Shown: positions 1 through 9,228, counted from the first letter of the stretch. The stretch is DNA of 64,000 nucleotides from Nostoc sp. FACHB-973 (GCF_014698115.1 NZ_JACJSJ010000007.1:1-64000); one strand, 5' to 3'. Notes: generated by a model not told the origin, from the letters alone. Made by a program: numbers and translations.

Positions 1-290
1 TTCTAGAATGACTTTACCATCAAAGCCTCATTGCTCAACCTCCATCCCATCAGCGATCGCTACCTTTCTGATTTTTTAGTATACATGTACTATATTTAGA
101 TGCGTTTGCCCTGGTATTGTTACTAAATAAGTATTTACATAATAAATTTTTATGTTTTTATGGAAAAACATAAGTAAAAGCTTATAATTTATCTATTTTT
201 ATTTAAACTTAAATTTTCTCTAGTAGATTTCTGTAATCGACAATACCCGTAATGTAGATAAAATAGTAGTAGAATTCAAAACTTAGTATT
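1..290. other. AT-rich left edge, no gene seen
   Basis: No convincing coding region is visible. One HIP1 octamer (GCGATCGC) lies at 53-60. The rest is AT-rich spacer. Confidence 0.5.
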
Positions 291-410
291 ATGTCTAGTC
301 AAGATCAAAATTCTCATCAAGCATTTAATCAAACACAGGCTAGTGGAACAAAGAAAAAGAAGAAACTACAACCTCCTCCAGACATCAAGAAACCAAAGAA
401 AACCGAATAA
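291..410 (+). CDS. small Lys/Pro-rich protein, 39 aa
   Basis: An ATG-started 39-codon ORF followed by TAA. The product begins MSSQDQNSHQAF, has a run of five lysines in the middle and ends in a Pro/Lys-rich tail. It is polar and strongly basic, with no signal peptide or membrane segment. No Shine-Dalgarno sequence is evident. I do not recognise a family. The composition is compatible with a small nucleic-acid-binding protein, but that is only inference, and it could be a chance ORF. Confidence 0.35.
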   Translation: MSSQDQNSHQAFNQTQASGTKKKKKLQPPPDIKKPKKTE

Positions 411-548
411 AAACTGTTAAAATTTGTTGTAGAGACTTAAATTTAATTAAGCCTCTACACATAAATTATCTAAGGATAAAAGCGTTAGTCGTCAGAATCC
501 AGAATGACTAAAAAATCCTGCCATAGCTTCTTAAATTTCCTCAAATTA

Positions 549-580
549 TTCTGAATTCTGGATTCTGAATTCTGAATTCT
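549..580. repeat. STRR heptamer tract (TTCTGAA type)
   Basis: Imperfect tandem heptamers of TTCTGAA/TTCTGGA lie directly downstream of the coiled-coil gene on the minus strand. The same repeat recurs at 5310-5355, 5460-5497, 13188-13226, 28287-28353, 48338-48396 and 48603-48722. Confidence 0.8.
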
Positions 581-583
581 TAC

Positions 584-1660
584 TTATTTATTTTTAACTT
601 GACTCTTTGCCTGTTCTAAAGCTATTTCTTTCATTGCCTGATATGAATTCACATTGGAAGTACCTTCAATAGCTTTAACTGCCAAATCTTGAACTTGTTT
701 CAGGGCAGATTCGAGTTGTTTAGAAAGATTTTGAATGCGTGTCTCTTGATTAGTAATCGTCTGTTCTAGAGATTGCAGTCTTTGTTCATAAAAGCGCTTT
801 TGCCCTTCTACTTCCTTAGAATATAAGTCTGATTTGATTTTAGCTTGGTAGTGGGCGATGCCTTTGCCTTCTTCTGTAGCTTTTTTAATGGCTGCTTCTT
901 TGTCTTTCGGAAAAACTTCTACCTTAGCCTTCAATTCTTCAAATTGTTTTTCTCGTTCAGAAATTGCTTTCTCCCGTTCGTCCCACTGTTTTTCTATTTC
1001 TTGGAGTAATTCCTCTAGTTGTTTATATAATACTTTCTGCCCTTGTTCGTATTCACCAGTGTCTAGTTGCCGCTGGAGTTCTAAATTATACTTATACTCT
1101 GATGCATCGCGTTGGCGAGTTTTATTCAGGCTTTCATTCCGTTCTTTTATTGCCCGTTGATGTTCTTCTTGTTCTTTTCCCCAAGTATTTCTTTGATCTA
1201 GAATTTCTTGCAATAACACTTCAGAACGCTGGCTATATTCGTCTTGATAAGCTTTAGAATTATCTTCATACGCTTGGATCAGAGTATCCAAGATATCATC
1301 AGAAATTTCTAAATTATGCAACTGTTTTAATTGTTGAATTTCTTCCTCTAAAGTTTGCCTGATTTCTTCTAATTTAGAAGCTTTGGTTGTCAATTGTTCG
1401 GACAATTCATTAGCAGCGCTACCAAAACCTAATTGAATTTTAGCTAAGCTTTCAATTGTATTATTCATCTTTTGTTGGACACTAGAAAGCTGATTCATAG
1501 GTGTTTTTTGTTCTATTTTAGGCTGTTCTTTGGTTACAGGCTGGCTTTCTTTAGCAACTTTATCGAGTTGCGATTTTAGCGCTGCTTGTTCTTTAGCTAA
1601 CTCCTCATACGCCTGAAGAATTTCTACTTTAGTATTCTTCTCAGTCGGTTTTTTCACCAC
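584..1660 (-). CDS. coiled-coil protein, paralogue A
   Basis: A highly charged Glu/Lys/Gln-rich protein that is heptad-like over almost its whole length, so it should be mostly long alpha-helical coiled coil. No signal peptide, membrane segment or catalytic motif is seen. I chose GTG at 1660 because AGGAGG lies nine bases upstream of it. An upstream TTG at 1696 is possible but has no ribosome site. The next gene upstream (1724-2707) is a clear paralogue with the same order: a short N-terminal head ending in LQAY/MQAF, a central coiled coil with a Y(K/Q)YNLE/YQYKLET-like stretch, and a C-terminal LxSALKQxQDLA(V/M)(K/R)A tail. The spacing of about 60 bp suggests an operon. A cytoskeletal or scaffold role is possible, but nothing in the sequence proves it. 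Confidence 0.8.
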   Translation of the reverse strand: MVKKPTEKNTKVEILQAYEELAKEQAALKSQLDKVAKESQPVTKEQPKIEQKTPMNQLSSVQQKMNNTIESLAKIQLGFGSAANELSEQLTTKASKLEEIRQTLEEEIQQLKQLHNLEISDDILDTLIQAYEDNSKAYQDEYSQRSEVLLQEILDQRNTWGKEQEEHQRAIKERNESLNKTRQRDASEYKYNLELQRQLDTGEYEQGQKVLYKQLEELLQEIEKQWDEREKAISEREKQFEELKAKVEVFPKDKEAAIKKATEEGKGIAHYQAKIKSDLYSKEVEGQKRFYEQRLQSLEQTITNQETRIQNLSKQLESALKQVQDLAVKAIEGTSNVNSYQAMKEIALEQAKSQVKNK

Positions 1661-1723
1661 TACAACAAACCTCCTCTTCAGGAATTGAAAATTCAAAATA
1701 ATTAAGACGCTACAGACTAATAA

Positions 1724-2707
1724 CTATTTGGGATTAGAACTACCAAAAGCCCTCATAGCTAAGTCTTGCGCTTGTTTTAATGCAGTTTGCAATTGAGTAG
1801 AAATACCTTCTATTTGCTCAGTTTGTTTTTTGATTGTTTCTTCCAGAGATTGAATTTTTAATTCGTAACTCTGTTTTGTAGATTCCCATTCTTTCTCAAA
1901 CAAATCAGCCTCAATTTTAGCTTTTTGGCTGGTTTCTTTAATTGCTTCTTCTCTGGCTTTCTTAACGGCTTCTTCTAGTTCGTTAGGAAATGTGGTCACT
2001 TTTTGTTGATAATCCGCAAATAGCGGTTGATGTTGAGTGAGTATTTTTTCTCGTTCAGTCCAGTCTTTCTCTTTCTTTTGAGAATTTTCTTGTATTTCCC
2101 TTTCTTGTTGACGCTTGATTGCTTCGTAGCTGTCTGTATTCAGCTTACGAGTTGTTTCTAATTTATATTGATATTCTTCTTCTTCTTGCTGGCGGTCTTT
2201 GGCTAATAAATCATTATATGCTTGGAGTTTTTCTTCATACTCTCCTTGCTCTTTTTGCCATTCTTTCCGCCTGACTGTAATTTCTTTCTCTAAAGCTTCC
2301 TTTTTGCTAATAGTATCTTGTTCTAGGGTTTTGAGTTTTTCTTGATGTTCTTGACTTAAAATATCTAGAGTATCAGCGACAACTCTAATTTGCTGAAGCT
2401 CCTGTAGACGTTGAGTTTCAATTTCTATTGCTTGATTGAGTTCATCTAACTTGGAGTTTTCTTGAGCTAGTTTTTCAGATAATCCATTGAGAATACTGCC
2501 AAACTCTAATTGTAAATCGGCTAAACCTTTGACAATACTATCAACTGTATATGTCGAAGCTGCTTGCAGAATTTCTTGGCTTTTGGCTTTTTCTGCTTCT
2601 TCTTGTTTAGTTGCTATTTTAAATTCCAGCTTTTTCCTTTGGATAAGAATTTGTTGAAATGCTTGCATTAGTTGTTGTTTGCTGTCCTTGACCCCAACTG
2701 TAGTCAT
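1724..2707 (-). CDS. coiled-coil protein, paralogue B
   Basis: About 327 residues, almost entirely charged coiled coil. The conserved C-terminal segment LQTALKQAQDLAMRAFG matches the end of the downstream paralogue. ATG at 2707 is preferred because GGAG sits seven bases before it. The in-frame start at 2749 has no such site and would add 14 unmatched residues. It is the first gene of a probable two-gene operon. Seen: tandem duplication followed by divergence. Inferred: the two proteins may form hetero-oligomeric filaments. No enzymatic motif is present and I do not recognise a named family. Confidence 0.8.
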   Translation of the reverse strand: MTTVGVKDSKQQLMQAFQQILIQRKKLEFKIATKQEEAEKAKSQEILQAASTYTVDSIVKGLADLQLEFGSILNGLSEKLAQENSKLDELNQAIEIETQRLQELQQIRVVADTLDILSQEHQEKLKTLEQDTISKKEALEKEITVRRKEWQKEQGEYEEKLQAYNDLLAKDRQQEEEEYQYKLETTRKLNTDSYEAIKRQQEREIQENSQKKEKDWTEREKILTQHQPLFADYQQKVTTFPNELEEAVKKAREEAIKETSQKAKIEADLFEKEWESTKQSYELKIQSLEETIKKQTEQIEGISTQLQTALKQAQDLAMRAFGSSNPK

Positions 2708-3168
2708 ATTCCAACTCCGTTCAATAGGCAATAATTTATCGGGTAGCAAGCCATACCAATGACTACCCTATGCAGACATCAGAGTAGCCTTTACATCATA
2801 TTTATAGTGCAGTGTAAACACTGAAATAATCAACATCCGATACTGAGGATAGTACGAGTTATCCACAGTTGTCTCTTTCTGTTTTCCTAAGTATATTTTT
2901 CCCTTTGGGGTTTTATAGTATTTTTGTACTAATAAATATACCCAACCCAATTTACCCTTGTCAAGAGAAAATTTCAGAGATTTCACTAAAAAGACTATGT
3001 GGCATCTTTCAGCCACAGCGCTTTATAATTCTTAATAGGGCGCTGTGACATATGTAACCTTTTGTAAAGGAAATCTAAAAGAATTAACCCTAGTAGAAGC
3101 GCGGTTGCACTCAGGCTAGATAATAGATGTGATCATCCTAATTGATACAAGGACAGTCCTAGACTCTT
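2708..3168. other. intergenic region between divergent genes
   Basis: About 460 bp separate the coiled-coil operon (minus strand) from the response regulator (plus strand), so promoters for both must lie here. An 82-codon minus-strand ORF at 2768-3016 has no ribosome site and no recognisable protein features, and I do not call it. I could not identify convincing Pho boxes (direct repeats of CTTAACCT type). Confidence 0.5.
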
Positions 3169-3930
3169 GTGATATCAATGTATACCACTGAATCGACCAA
3201 GTATTCTGCCAGAACGGACATTGGACAAACCAGCCGGATTTTGGTAGTAGAAGATGAAGAATTAATCCAGGAAATGCTCGTTGTAGCCCTGGAAGAGGAG
3301 GGTTACGGGGTGATAACTGCCCCCGATGGGCGGTCTGCTGTAGAGTATCTCAAAAGTTTTGAAACCAACTCAGGGGAACTTCCCTTTGACTTGATCATCC
3401 TTGATTTGATGCTGCCTCAGATCAATGGTTTAGATATTTGCCGTTTACTACGTCACCAAGGAAACCCAGTACCGATTTTAATGCTCAGCGCTAAGGGTAG
3501 CGAAACCGATCGCGTTTTGGGGTTAGAAGTGGGAGCAGATGACTACCTAACCAAACCCTTCAGTATGCGCGAGTTAGTGGCTCGTTGTCGCGCTTTACTG
3601 CGGCGTCAACGCTTAAGTAATTTGCCACAACTACCAGTGTTAAAATTCAAGGATGTGACCTTAAATCCTCAAGAATGTCGCGTGCTGGTTCGCGGTCAAG
3701 AGGTGAGTCTTTCTCCGAAAGAGTTTCGCCTGCTGGAACTGTTTATGAGTTACGCCCGTCGGGTGTGGTCGCGGGAACAATTGCTAGACCAGGTTTGGGG
3801 CCCAGATTTTGTGGGGGATAGCAAAACCGTAGACGTTCACATCCGTTGGTTGCGGGAAAAATTAGAGCAAGACCCCAGCCATCCCGAATATATTGTGACT
3901 GTAAGAGGTTTTGGCTATAGGTTTGGATAA
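3169..3930 (+). CDS. sphR: phosphate response regulator SphR (PhoB-like)
   Basis: OmpR/PhoB-family response regulator. The receiver domain spans about residues 23-140, with acidic pocket D29/E30, phosphoacceptor D79, S107 and K129 in the LTKPF motif. A winged-helix DNA-binding domain follows at about 155-250, with the usual SPKEFRLLELF, KTVDVHIRWLREKLE and TVRGFGYRFG segments. The start is GTG at 3169; ATG at 3178 is an equally plausible alternative three codons in. The next genes are a PhoR-like kinase (53 bp away) and PhoU, and this trio identifies it as the phosphate-starvation regulator SphR. In cyanobacteria SphR activates phosphatases and phosphate transporters by binding repeated Pho boxes. 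The order regulator-kinase-PhoU is typical of filamentous cyanobacteria. RpaA/RpaB are the main alternatives, made unlikely by context. Confidence 0.9.
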   Translation: MISMYTTESTKYSARTDIGQTSRILVVEDEELIQEMLVVALEEEGYGVITAPDGRSAVEYLKSFETNSGELPFDLIILDLMLPQINGLDICRLLRHQGNPVPILMLSAKGSETDRVLGLEVGADDYLTKPFSMRELVARCRALLRRQRLSNLPQLPVLKFKDVTLNPQECRVLVRGQEVSLSPKEFRLLELFMSYARRVWSREQLLDQVWGPDFVGDSKTVDVHIRWLREKLEQDPSHPEYIVTVRGFGYRFG

Positions 3931-3983
3931 TTAGTTTAGATAGTTGTTAGTTTTGAGTAATCACAAAAAAACTAACGACTCAA

Positions 3984-5309
3984 ATGCTCTTATTGGGATT
4001 TTTTCTGGGTTTAGCGGTAGGCATTGGGTTTTGGGTTTGGCAACAGGTTCAACTTAACCGCTACCTGAGACGCGTAATCAAACCGTTAACCTCCCATTCT
4101 GACAAACTAGGACTGCCGTTGATTCCTGGGTTACGGCAGGAAATTATGCTTTTAAGGCAGCAGCGACAAGATTTGCAACAGTCGCTGCAAACTTACCAAG
4201 ACTTGCTGGAATTTGCACCAATAGGATATTTGCAGGTGGATGAAGAAAATCAACTGTTGTGGTGCAATCAGCAGGCGCAGGAAATTTTAAATTTGCAAAG
4301 GTGGCAACCAGGACAGGTGCGCTTGTTGTTGGAGTTGGTACGGTCTTATGAACTCGATCATTTAATTGAAAAAACTCGTGATTGGCAAAAACCACAGACG
4401 AAGGAGTGGGTATTTCACCCATCTTGTGATAATGCCGCAGAGATACCGACAATCAAATCTTTGACTTTGCGGGCGTGTAGCTTGCCTTTACCCAATGGAC
4501 AAGTAGGGGTATTTTTAGAAAATCGTCAACCCCTATTGGATATAAATCAAGCACGCGATCGCTCTTTTTCTGATTTAGCTCACGAACTCAGAACGCCCTT
4601 GACTTCCATTCGCTTGGTTGTGGAAACTTTACAAAACCGCTTGGAACCGCCTTTAAATCGCTGGGTTAACCGCCTCATGCAAGAAGTTGACCGGCTGATT
4701 AGTTTGGTGCAAAGCTGGTTAGAACTCACCCAAATGGAAGCAAACCCCAACATGCAATTGCAAACCGAAGCTGTGGAATTGCGATCGCTAATTGCATCTG
4801 TTTGGGAAACTCTAGAACCATTAGCACAGCGGCAACATCTGTCTCTGAATTATTCTGGGCCAGAAAATCTTTGGATTAAGGCAGATCAAGCCCGGATTTA
4901 CCAGGTTTTTCTTAACTTACTGGACAACAGCATTAAGTATAGTCTTCCTTCTACTTCCATTCACGTCCAGGCGAAAATCCTATCAACAAATAATAATGGT
5001 GTCAATGGTGGTTCTTCATCCCTCGAAATAAATCTTATTGATTCGGGAGTAGGCTTTTCCCAAGCAGATTTGCCCCATGTTTTTGAGCGATTTTATCGGG
5101 GAGATAAAGCCAGAACCCATTCCCCGCAGGATAATAATTCTATAGGGGCGATTGTTGGCAATGGCTTAGGTTTAGCGATCGTTCAACAAATTCTTCTCGC
5201 TCATGGTGGTTCAATCAAAGCAATGAACCATCCAGAAACTGGTGGGGCGTGGATGCAAATTCAATTTCCTCAAGTCATGGCAAACTGCCTAAGCCAAGAC
5301 TATAGTTGA
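3984..5309 (+). CDS. sphS: phosphate sensor histidine kinase SphS (PhoR-like)
   Basis: Membrane-anchored histidine kinase. One hydrophobic segment occupies residues 1-20. A helical linker follows, then a PAS domain at about 75-180 beginning FAPIGYLQVDEENQLLWCN. The phosphoacceptor H200 lies in SDLAHELRTPLTS. The HATPase domain has N box NLLDNSIKYS, G1 DSGVGF, F box FERFYRGD and G2 GNGLGLAIV. With a single short membrane segment and no periplasmic loop, it resembles cyanobacterial SphS, which is thought to read phosphate status through contact with the Pst transporter and PhoU. It lies 53 bp after sphR and upstream of phoU, and autophosphorylates before passing phosphate to SphR D79. About 225 bp of STRR-containing spacer separates it from phoU. 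Confidence 0.92.
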   Translation: MLLLGFFLGLAVGIGFWVWQQVQLNRYLRRVIKPLTSHSDKLGLPLIPGLRQEIMLLRQQRQDLQQSLQTYQDLLEFAPIGYLQVDEENQLLWCNQQAQEILNLQRWQPGQVRLLLELVRSYELDHLIEKTRDWQKPQTKEWVFHPSCDNAAEIPTIKSLTLRACSLPLPNGQVGVFLENRQPLLDINQARDRSFSDLAHELRTPLTSIRLVVETLQNRLEPPLNRWVNRLMQEVDRLISLVQSWLELTQMEANPNMQLQTEAVELRSLIASVWETLEPLAQRQHLSLNYSGPENLWIKADQARIYQVFLNLLDNSIKYSLPSTSIHVQAKILSTNNNGVNGGSSSLEINLIDSGVGFSQADLPHVFERFYRGDKARTHSPQDNNSIGAIVGNGLGLAIVQQILLAHGGSIKAMNHPETGGAWMQIQFPQVMANCLSQDYS

Positions 5310-5497
5310 AGAAGAATACAGAATTCAGAATACAGAATTCAGAATTCAGAATTCAGCAATCTTTTAGTGGGGGATTCAGACCCACCACTAACTGTAGACC
5401 ACCAAATTGAAAATTACGCGCCAGTGTTCCACCGTTTATTCATCCAGCAGTCACACAGAATTAATTCTGAATTCTGACTCCTGACTCCTGAATTCTT
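5310..5497. repeat. STRR tracts between sphS and phoU
   Basis: Two tracts, at about 5310-5355 (AGAATTC-type heptamers) and about 5460-5497 (TTCTGAA/TGACTCC heptamers), in opposite polarity. They flank about 100 bp of unique sequence and could form a long hairpin in a sphS-phoU transcript. Confidence 0.7.
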
Positions 5498-5534
5498 TCT
5501 TGTTAAAAATATCTTCACGTTTGAGATTACAAGT

Positions 5535-6203
5535 GTGAAAGCTGTCCGTTACAGTCCCAATTCTCAAAGACCCCAACTGGCACGCGGTATTAGGCGTTTA
5601 GAACGGGATGTATTACGCATGGGAGCTTTGGTGGAACAATCATTTCGCCTCAGCCACCAAGCGTTATTTGCTCGTAACCTAGCAGCAGCTGAGGAACTTC
5701 CCCGATTAGATAAAAAAATCGATCGCTTTTATAGACAAATAGAGTCAGACTGTACAGCGATTATGACGCTGCAATCCCCCACGCCACAAGATTTGCGTTG
5801 CTTGAGTGCTTTTATGCAGCTAGTGCGGGATTTAGAGCGCATTGGTGATTATGCTGAGGATTTAGCTGAGATTGCAATTAAAATCTTTCCTTATGCGCCT
5901 CACACGTCTTTACCAGATATTGAAGTCATGTCCCGTCACGCCCAGGCAATGTTAGCAACTAGCTTAGTGGCTTTGGCAGATTTTGATGAAGCAGGTGGGC
6001 GGGGTTTAAAGCATTTAGATGACACTGTAGACGATGCTTATGATCGCGTTTATCAGGCTTTAGCTCAACAACGAGATGTACCAGGCGTCGTTGAGCCAAT
6101 TGTACTGTTGGCACTGGCGATTCGTTGTCTTGAACGCATGGCAGATCATGCCACTAATATCGGTCAAAGGGTAGCATATATCGTCACTGGTCAACGCTCG
6201 TAA
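5535..6203 (+). CDS. phoU: phosphate signalling protein PhoU (SphU)
   Basis: A 222-residue all-helical protein with two PhoU repeats (about residues 20-105 and 115-210), each with an ExxxD-type metal-binding motif: ERIGDYAED near 95 and ERMADHATN near 200. PhoU proteins repress the Pho regulon under phosphate sufficiency by keeping the PhoR/SphS kinase in its inactive or phosphatase state, bridging it to the Pst ABC transporter. The start is GTG at 5535, chosen because no ATG is suitably placed and the family begins about here. Length matches the family (215-225). Position downstream of sphR and sphS fits an SphU function. The Pst transporter genes are not in this window. Confidence 0.93.
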   Translation: MKAVRYSPNSQRPQLARGIRRLERDVLRMGALVEQSFRLSHQALFARNLAAAEELPRLDKKIDRFYRQIESDCTAIMTLQSPTPQDLRCLSAFMQLVRDLERIGDYAEDLAEIAIKIFPYAPHTSLPDIEVMSRHAQAMLATSLVALADFDEAGGRGLKHLDDTVDDAYDRVYQALAQQRDVPGVVEPIVLLALAIRCLERMADHATNIGQRVAYIVTGQRS

Positions 6204-6785
6204 ACTACCCCAACCTATACACGAACGCAGGGTGGTTTCATACAAGCAGAGAAAAATTAAAACTGGGTTTCAAAGCCTCTCCCCCACCGGGATTGCTCTA
6301 CCCCTACGAAAGACCTGGTTTTTCAATCATCCATATTTGGTATTTTGTGTCAATGCGTAAGTCCTATTATTATTTAGGGTGATGCGGGGACGCAAAGAGA
6401 TTTTAATGATAAGTGATTAGCCGGACATGATATCACGGTATGAGTTAGGGATTTAAACCCTAACTCATACGAAGTACTGTTCCAAAGATTTTTATCAATG
6501 GTATGAGTTTTATAAAAAACCAAAAAATTAAGTTAACTAAACATTTTACAAAAAGCTTACCTTTTCTTAAACTTGCACAATTATAAGTAAGGGGTAAACA
6601 GCTAAAAATTTCCTTTTATGTCACTCATATATGGCTCGAACCAAAAGCTATTCTGATGACAAGGTTTTGATTTAGCTGCTAGTTAGTGAAATCTCAGCAT
6701 GGAGAAATATTTAATAGAGAAAATATTAGATTTTTTTAATAATTTAAACAGCAATATTCCCTCATAGTCTGTATGCCTACGGTTC
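6204..6785. other. long intergenic region with a strong hairpin
   Basis: About 580 bp without a gene. It contains a perfect 13-bp inverted repeat with a 7-nt loop at 6438-6470 and, further on, AT-rich sequence upstream of the Crp-like regulator. No tRNA or known riboswitch was recognised. Confidence 0.5.
6438..6470. repeat. 13-bp inverted repeat, 7-nt loop
   Basis: Arms GTATGAGTTAGGG and CCCTAACTCATAC are perfectly complementary around ATTTAAA. There is no T tract on either side, so an intrinsic terminator is not well supported. It could be an operator, an RNA hairpin or the remnant of a small mobile repeat. Confidence 0.7.
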
Positions 6786-7382
6786 ATGATGTATTCCACA
6801 ATTCCCACTCCAAACTCTTCTCGGCTGTCAAACAATTCTGCTGTAGAAGGACAGGCATCACAATACTTATTTACCCGTCGGGAATTAATTCCGCTTCGGA
6901 ATGATGTGCTTTGGCGCATTGAACATGGCGCAGTTCGTACCCTAACGTGGGGCGAAGACGGAACATTCATCACTCTTGGTTATTGGGGACTAGGAGATCT
7001 CATTGGCTATCCTTTATCTAGAATTAGACCATATCAAATCGAATGTCTCACAGCTGTAGAAGTCAGCATTGTGCCTGCTCACTTGTGGCATCAAGATGTT
7101 GATGCTTTATTGTCTCACATTCAACAAACTGAAGATTTACTGAGCATAGTCCATCGTAAACCAATTTCCTTACGTTTATGGCAATTTTTGGTGTGGTTAA
7201 GCGAAAAATTTGGACGTGATATAGATAAAGGCAAGCTAATCGATCTGAATATTACCCATCAGGATATTGCAGAAGTCTTAAACACTACGCGAGTTACAGT
7301 TACACGACTTCTACAGCAGTTCGAGGAAGAAGAATCGATTTTACGTCACAAGCGCCGCATTATTTTGCGGTTACTAAAATAA
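6786..7382 (+). CDS. Crp/Fnr-family transcription regulator
   Basis: A 198-residue regulator. The N-terminal half (about 25-115) is a cyclic-nucleotide-binding-type beta-roll, here short (GAVRTLTWGEDGTFITLGYWGLGDLIG). The C-terminal half is a winged helix whose recognition region is NITHQDIAEVLNTTRVTVTRLLQQF (about 155-179), quoted here as two adjoining segments, NITHQDIAEVLN and TTRVTVTRLLQQF. The HTH resembles NtcA/Fnr-type TRxTxTRxL. The beta-roll lacks the full cAMP-binding phosphate cassette (no RxA motif seen), so cAMP binding is doubtful. A second ATG sits one codon later. The porin follows 148 bp downstream, so it could regulate it, but that is only positional inference. Confidence 0.85.
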   Translation: MMYSTIPTPNSSRLSNNSAVEGQASQYLFTRRELIPLRNDVLWRIEHGAVRTLTWGEDGTFITLGYWGLGDLIGYPLSRIRPYQIECLTAVEVSIVPAHLWHQDVDALLSHIQQTEDLLSIVHRKPISLRLWQFLVWLSEKFGRDIDKGKLIDLNITHQDIAEVLNTTRVTVTRLLQQFEEEESILRHKRRIILRLLK

Positions 7383-7421
7383 ATTAATTAGCAATTTTAA
7401 TTGAGCAGTATATTAATTTGC

Positions 7422-7451
7422 TTGTATTAATCACAGGACATAAGGTATAAT
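7422..7451 (+). promoter_or_regulatory. sigma-70-type promoter for the porin gene
   Basis: A perfect -10 hexamer TATAAT (7446-7451) is preceded by TTGTAT (7422-7427) with an 18-bp spacer. It lies 80-95 bp upstream of the porin start. Called by eye; no transcript data. Confidence 0.5.
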
Positions 7452-7530
7452 CGGTGCTGTGATTATGTGTGAAATAACCCAAAAGTAAAGTGTTTTAAGC
7501 ACTTTACTACCCTTGGATTAGTAGGTGTGA

Positions 7531-9228
7531 GTGAAAGATAAGAACATGACAAAGCAATTCTGGAATCTTATTAAGGTTAGTCCGGTTGTTGTAGCCGCTA
7601 CATTTGTGACTGCGAATAGCGCCTTTGCTGGTGAAGTTAACGAACAGATCACAAATGTTGCCCAGTTATCTCAAGCCCAAGAGTCTAACAACATCGATCA
7701 AGTAACATCTGTTTCTCAGTTTTCCGATGTTCAGCCCACAGATTGGGCATTCCAAGCTTTACAATCCTTGGTTGAGCGCTACGGCTGTATTGCAGGTTAC
7801 CCCAACTCAACTTATCGCGGTAACCGTGCTTTGACTCGTTATGAATTTGCCGCAGGTTTGAATGCTTGTTTAGACCGAGTTAACGAACTGATTGCTACAG
7901 CTACAGCTGATTTGGTAAACAAACAAGACTTGGCTACCCTACAGCGTTTACAAGAAGAATTTTCTGCTGAACTAGCAACCCTGCGCGGTCGTGTGGATGG
8001 CTTAGAAGCCCGCACTGCTGAATTAGAAGCTAATCAATTCTCCACTACTACGAAGTTGGTTGGGGAAGCAATTTTCAACGTGTCTCAACCTTTTGGTGAC
8101 ACAAGAGCTGATACAGATACTAACCCTGACAATAACGCGGACTTAAATGCCAATACCGTTTTTGATGACCGCGTTCGTTTGAACTTGTACAGCAGTTTCA
8201 CTGGCACAGACCAATTGCAAATACGTCTGAACGCTGGCAATATCATTTCTAATGTTGGTAGTGCTGCAACCGCTACTGCGCCTGCTAGTGGTACTGGTAC
8301 TAACATGACCCGGTTGGGCTATGACGGTAATACCACCAACAGCGTTAGCTTCGATAAAATTAACTACGCATTCAACTTCGGTGATGCAGTGCGGGTGAAA
8401 ATTGATGCCACTGGTGGTGAATTATACGAAAACGTCAACACCTTTAACCCTGACTTTGCTAGCTCCGGTAGAGGTGCGCTCTCTCGCTATGGACGTTTCA
8501 GCCCCATCTATCGCCAAGGTCAAAATGGCGCTGGTTTGACTGTAACTTTGAATCCTAAAGGCGCGATCAGTTTGACTGCTGCTTATCTAGCACCAAGTAC
8601 TAGTAACGGCGCCTTTGGTGCTAATAATCCCGCCTATAATAACGGGCTGTTCAATGGTGATAGCACTATATTTGGTCAGTTATCTTTCAAACCCAGCCAA
8701 GCCTTCAATATTGGTCTGACCTACGCCCGTAGTTACTTTGCTGGCAATGCTGCCAGCAGCTTGTTCCAAGGTACAGGTAGTAGTTTTGCTAACAATCCTT
8801 TTGGAGGTACTACTGTTACCGAATCCAACAACTACGGTGTAGAAGCTACGTTCCAATTCAGTCCCAAGTTAGCTCTTAGTGGTTGGGGAGGCTATACAAC
8901 TGCTGATAGTAAAACTGGTCCTGCTAGAGATGCAGATATTTGGTACTGGGCTGGAGCGCTTGCTTTGAGAGACTTTGGCGGAGAAGGTAATGTCTTAGGC
9001 GTTATCTTTGGTCAGTCACCCAGAGTTACTGGTGGTAGCATAAAAGATGTTGCCGCCAATGTGAACTTAGACGACGATACCTCTTATCACTTAGAGGGTC
9101 TTTACAAGTTCAAGGTTTCTGATAATCTGCAAATCACCCCTGGCTTGCTGGTAATCTTCAATCCAGAACACAACGATGCTAATAACACCATTTATGTAGG
9201 TACTCTACGTACTACTTTCTCCTTCTAA
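7531..9228 (+). CDS. SLH-domain OprB-family outer-membrane porin
   Basis: A 565-residue cyanobacterial major outer-membrane protein. A signal peptide covers about residues 1-34 (cleavage near NSAFA-GE). An SLH domain at about 62-118 (SDVQPTDWAFQALQSLVERY, then TRYEFAAGLNACLDRV) anchors it to the peptidoglycan-linked polymer. A coiled coil at about 120-165 (LQRLQEEFSAELATLRGRVD) spans the periplasm. The remainder is an OprB-type beta barrel ending in the aromatic TTFSF terminus recognised by the BAM machinery. GTG 7531 gives the longest frame; ATG 7546, five codons in, is an equally good start. Such porins pass small solutes, and some are linked to iron uptake. A strong promoter precedes it and a terminator follows. 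Confidence 0.93.
   Translation: MKDKNMTKQFWNLIKVSPVVVAATFVTANSAFAGEVNEQITNVAQLSQAQESNNIDQVTSVSQFSDVQPTDWAFQALQSLVERYGCIAGYPNSTYRGNRALTRYEFAAGLNACLDRVNELIATATADLVNKQDLATLQRLQEEFSAELATLRGRVDGLEARTAELEANQFSTTTKLVGEAIFNVSQPFGDTRADTDTNPDNNADLNANTVFDDRVRLNLYSSFTGTDQLQIRLNAGNIISNVGSAATATAPASGTGTNMTRLGYDGNTTNSVSFDKINYAFNFGDAVRVKIDATGGELYENVNTFNPDFASSGRGALSRYGRFSPIYRQGQNGAGLTVTLNPKGAISLTAAYLAPSTSNGAFGANNPAYNNGLFNGDSTIFGQLSFKPSQAFNIGLTYARSYFAGNAASSLFQGTGSSFANNPFGGTTVTESNNYGVEATFQFSPKLALSGWGGYTTADSKTGPARDADIWYWAGALALRDFGGEGNVLGVIFGQSPRVTGGSIKDVAANVNLDDDTSYHLEGLYKFKVSDNLQITPGLLVIFNPEHNDANNTIYVGTLRTTFSF

Noticed and set aside
2768-3016. 82-codon minus-strand ORF upstream of sphR
   Set aside because: No ribosome site, unusual composition and no recognisable motif. 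It lies in what must be the divergent promoter region.
3017-3168. Possible Pho boxes upstream of sphR
   Set aside because: Only isolated TTAACC-like fragments; no direct repeats at the spacing expected for SphR.
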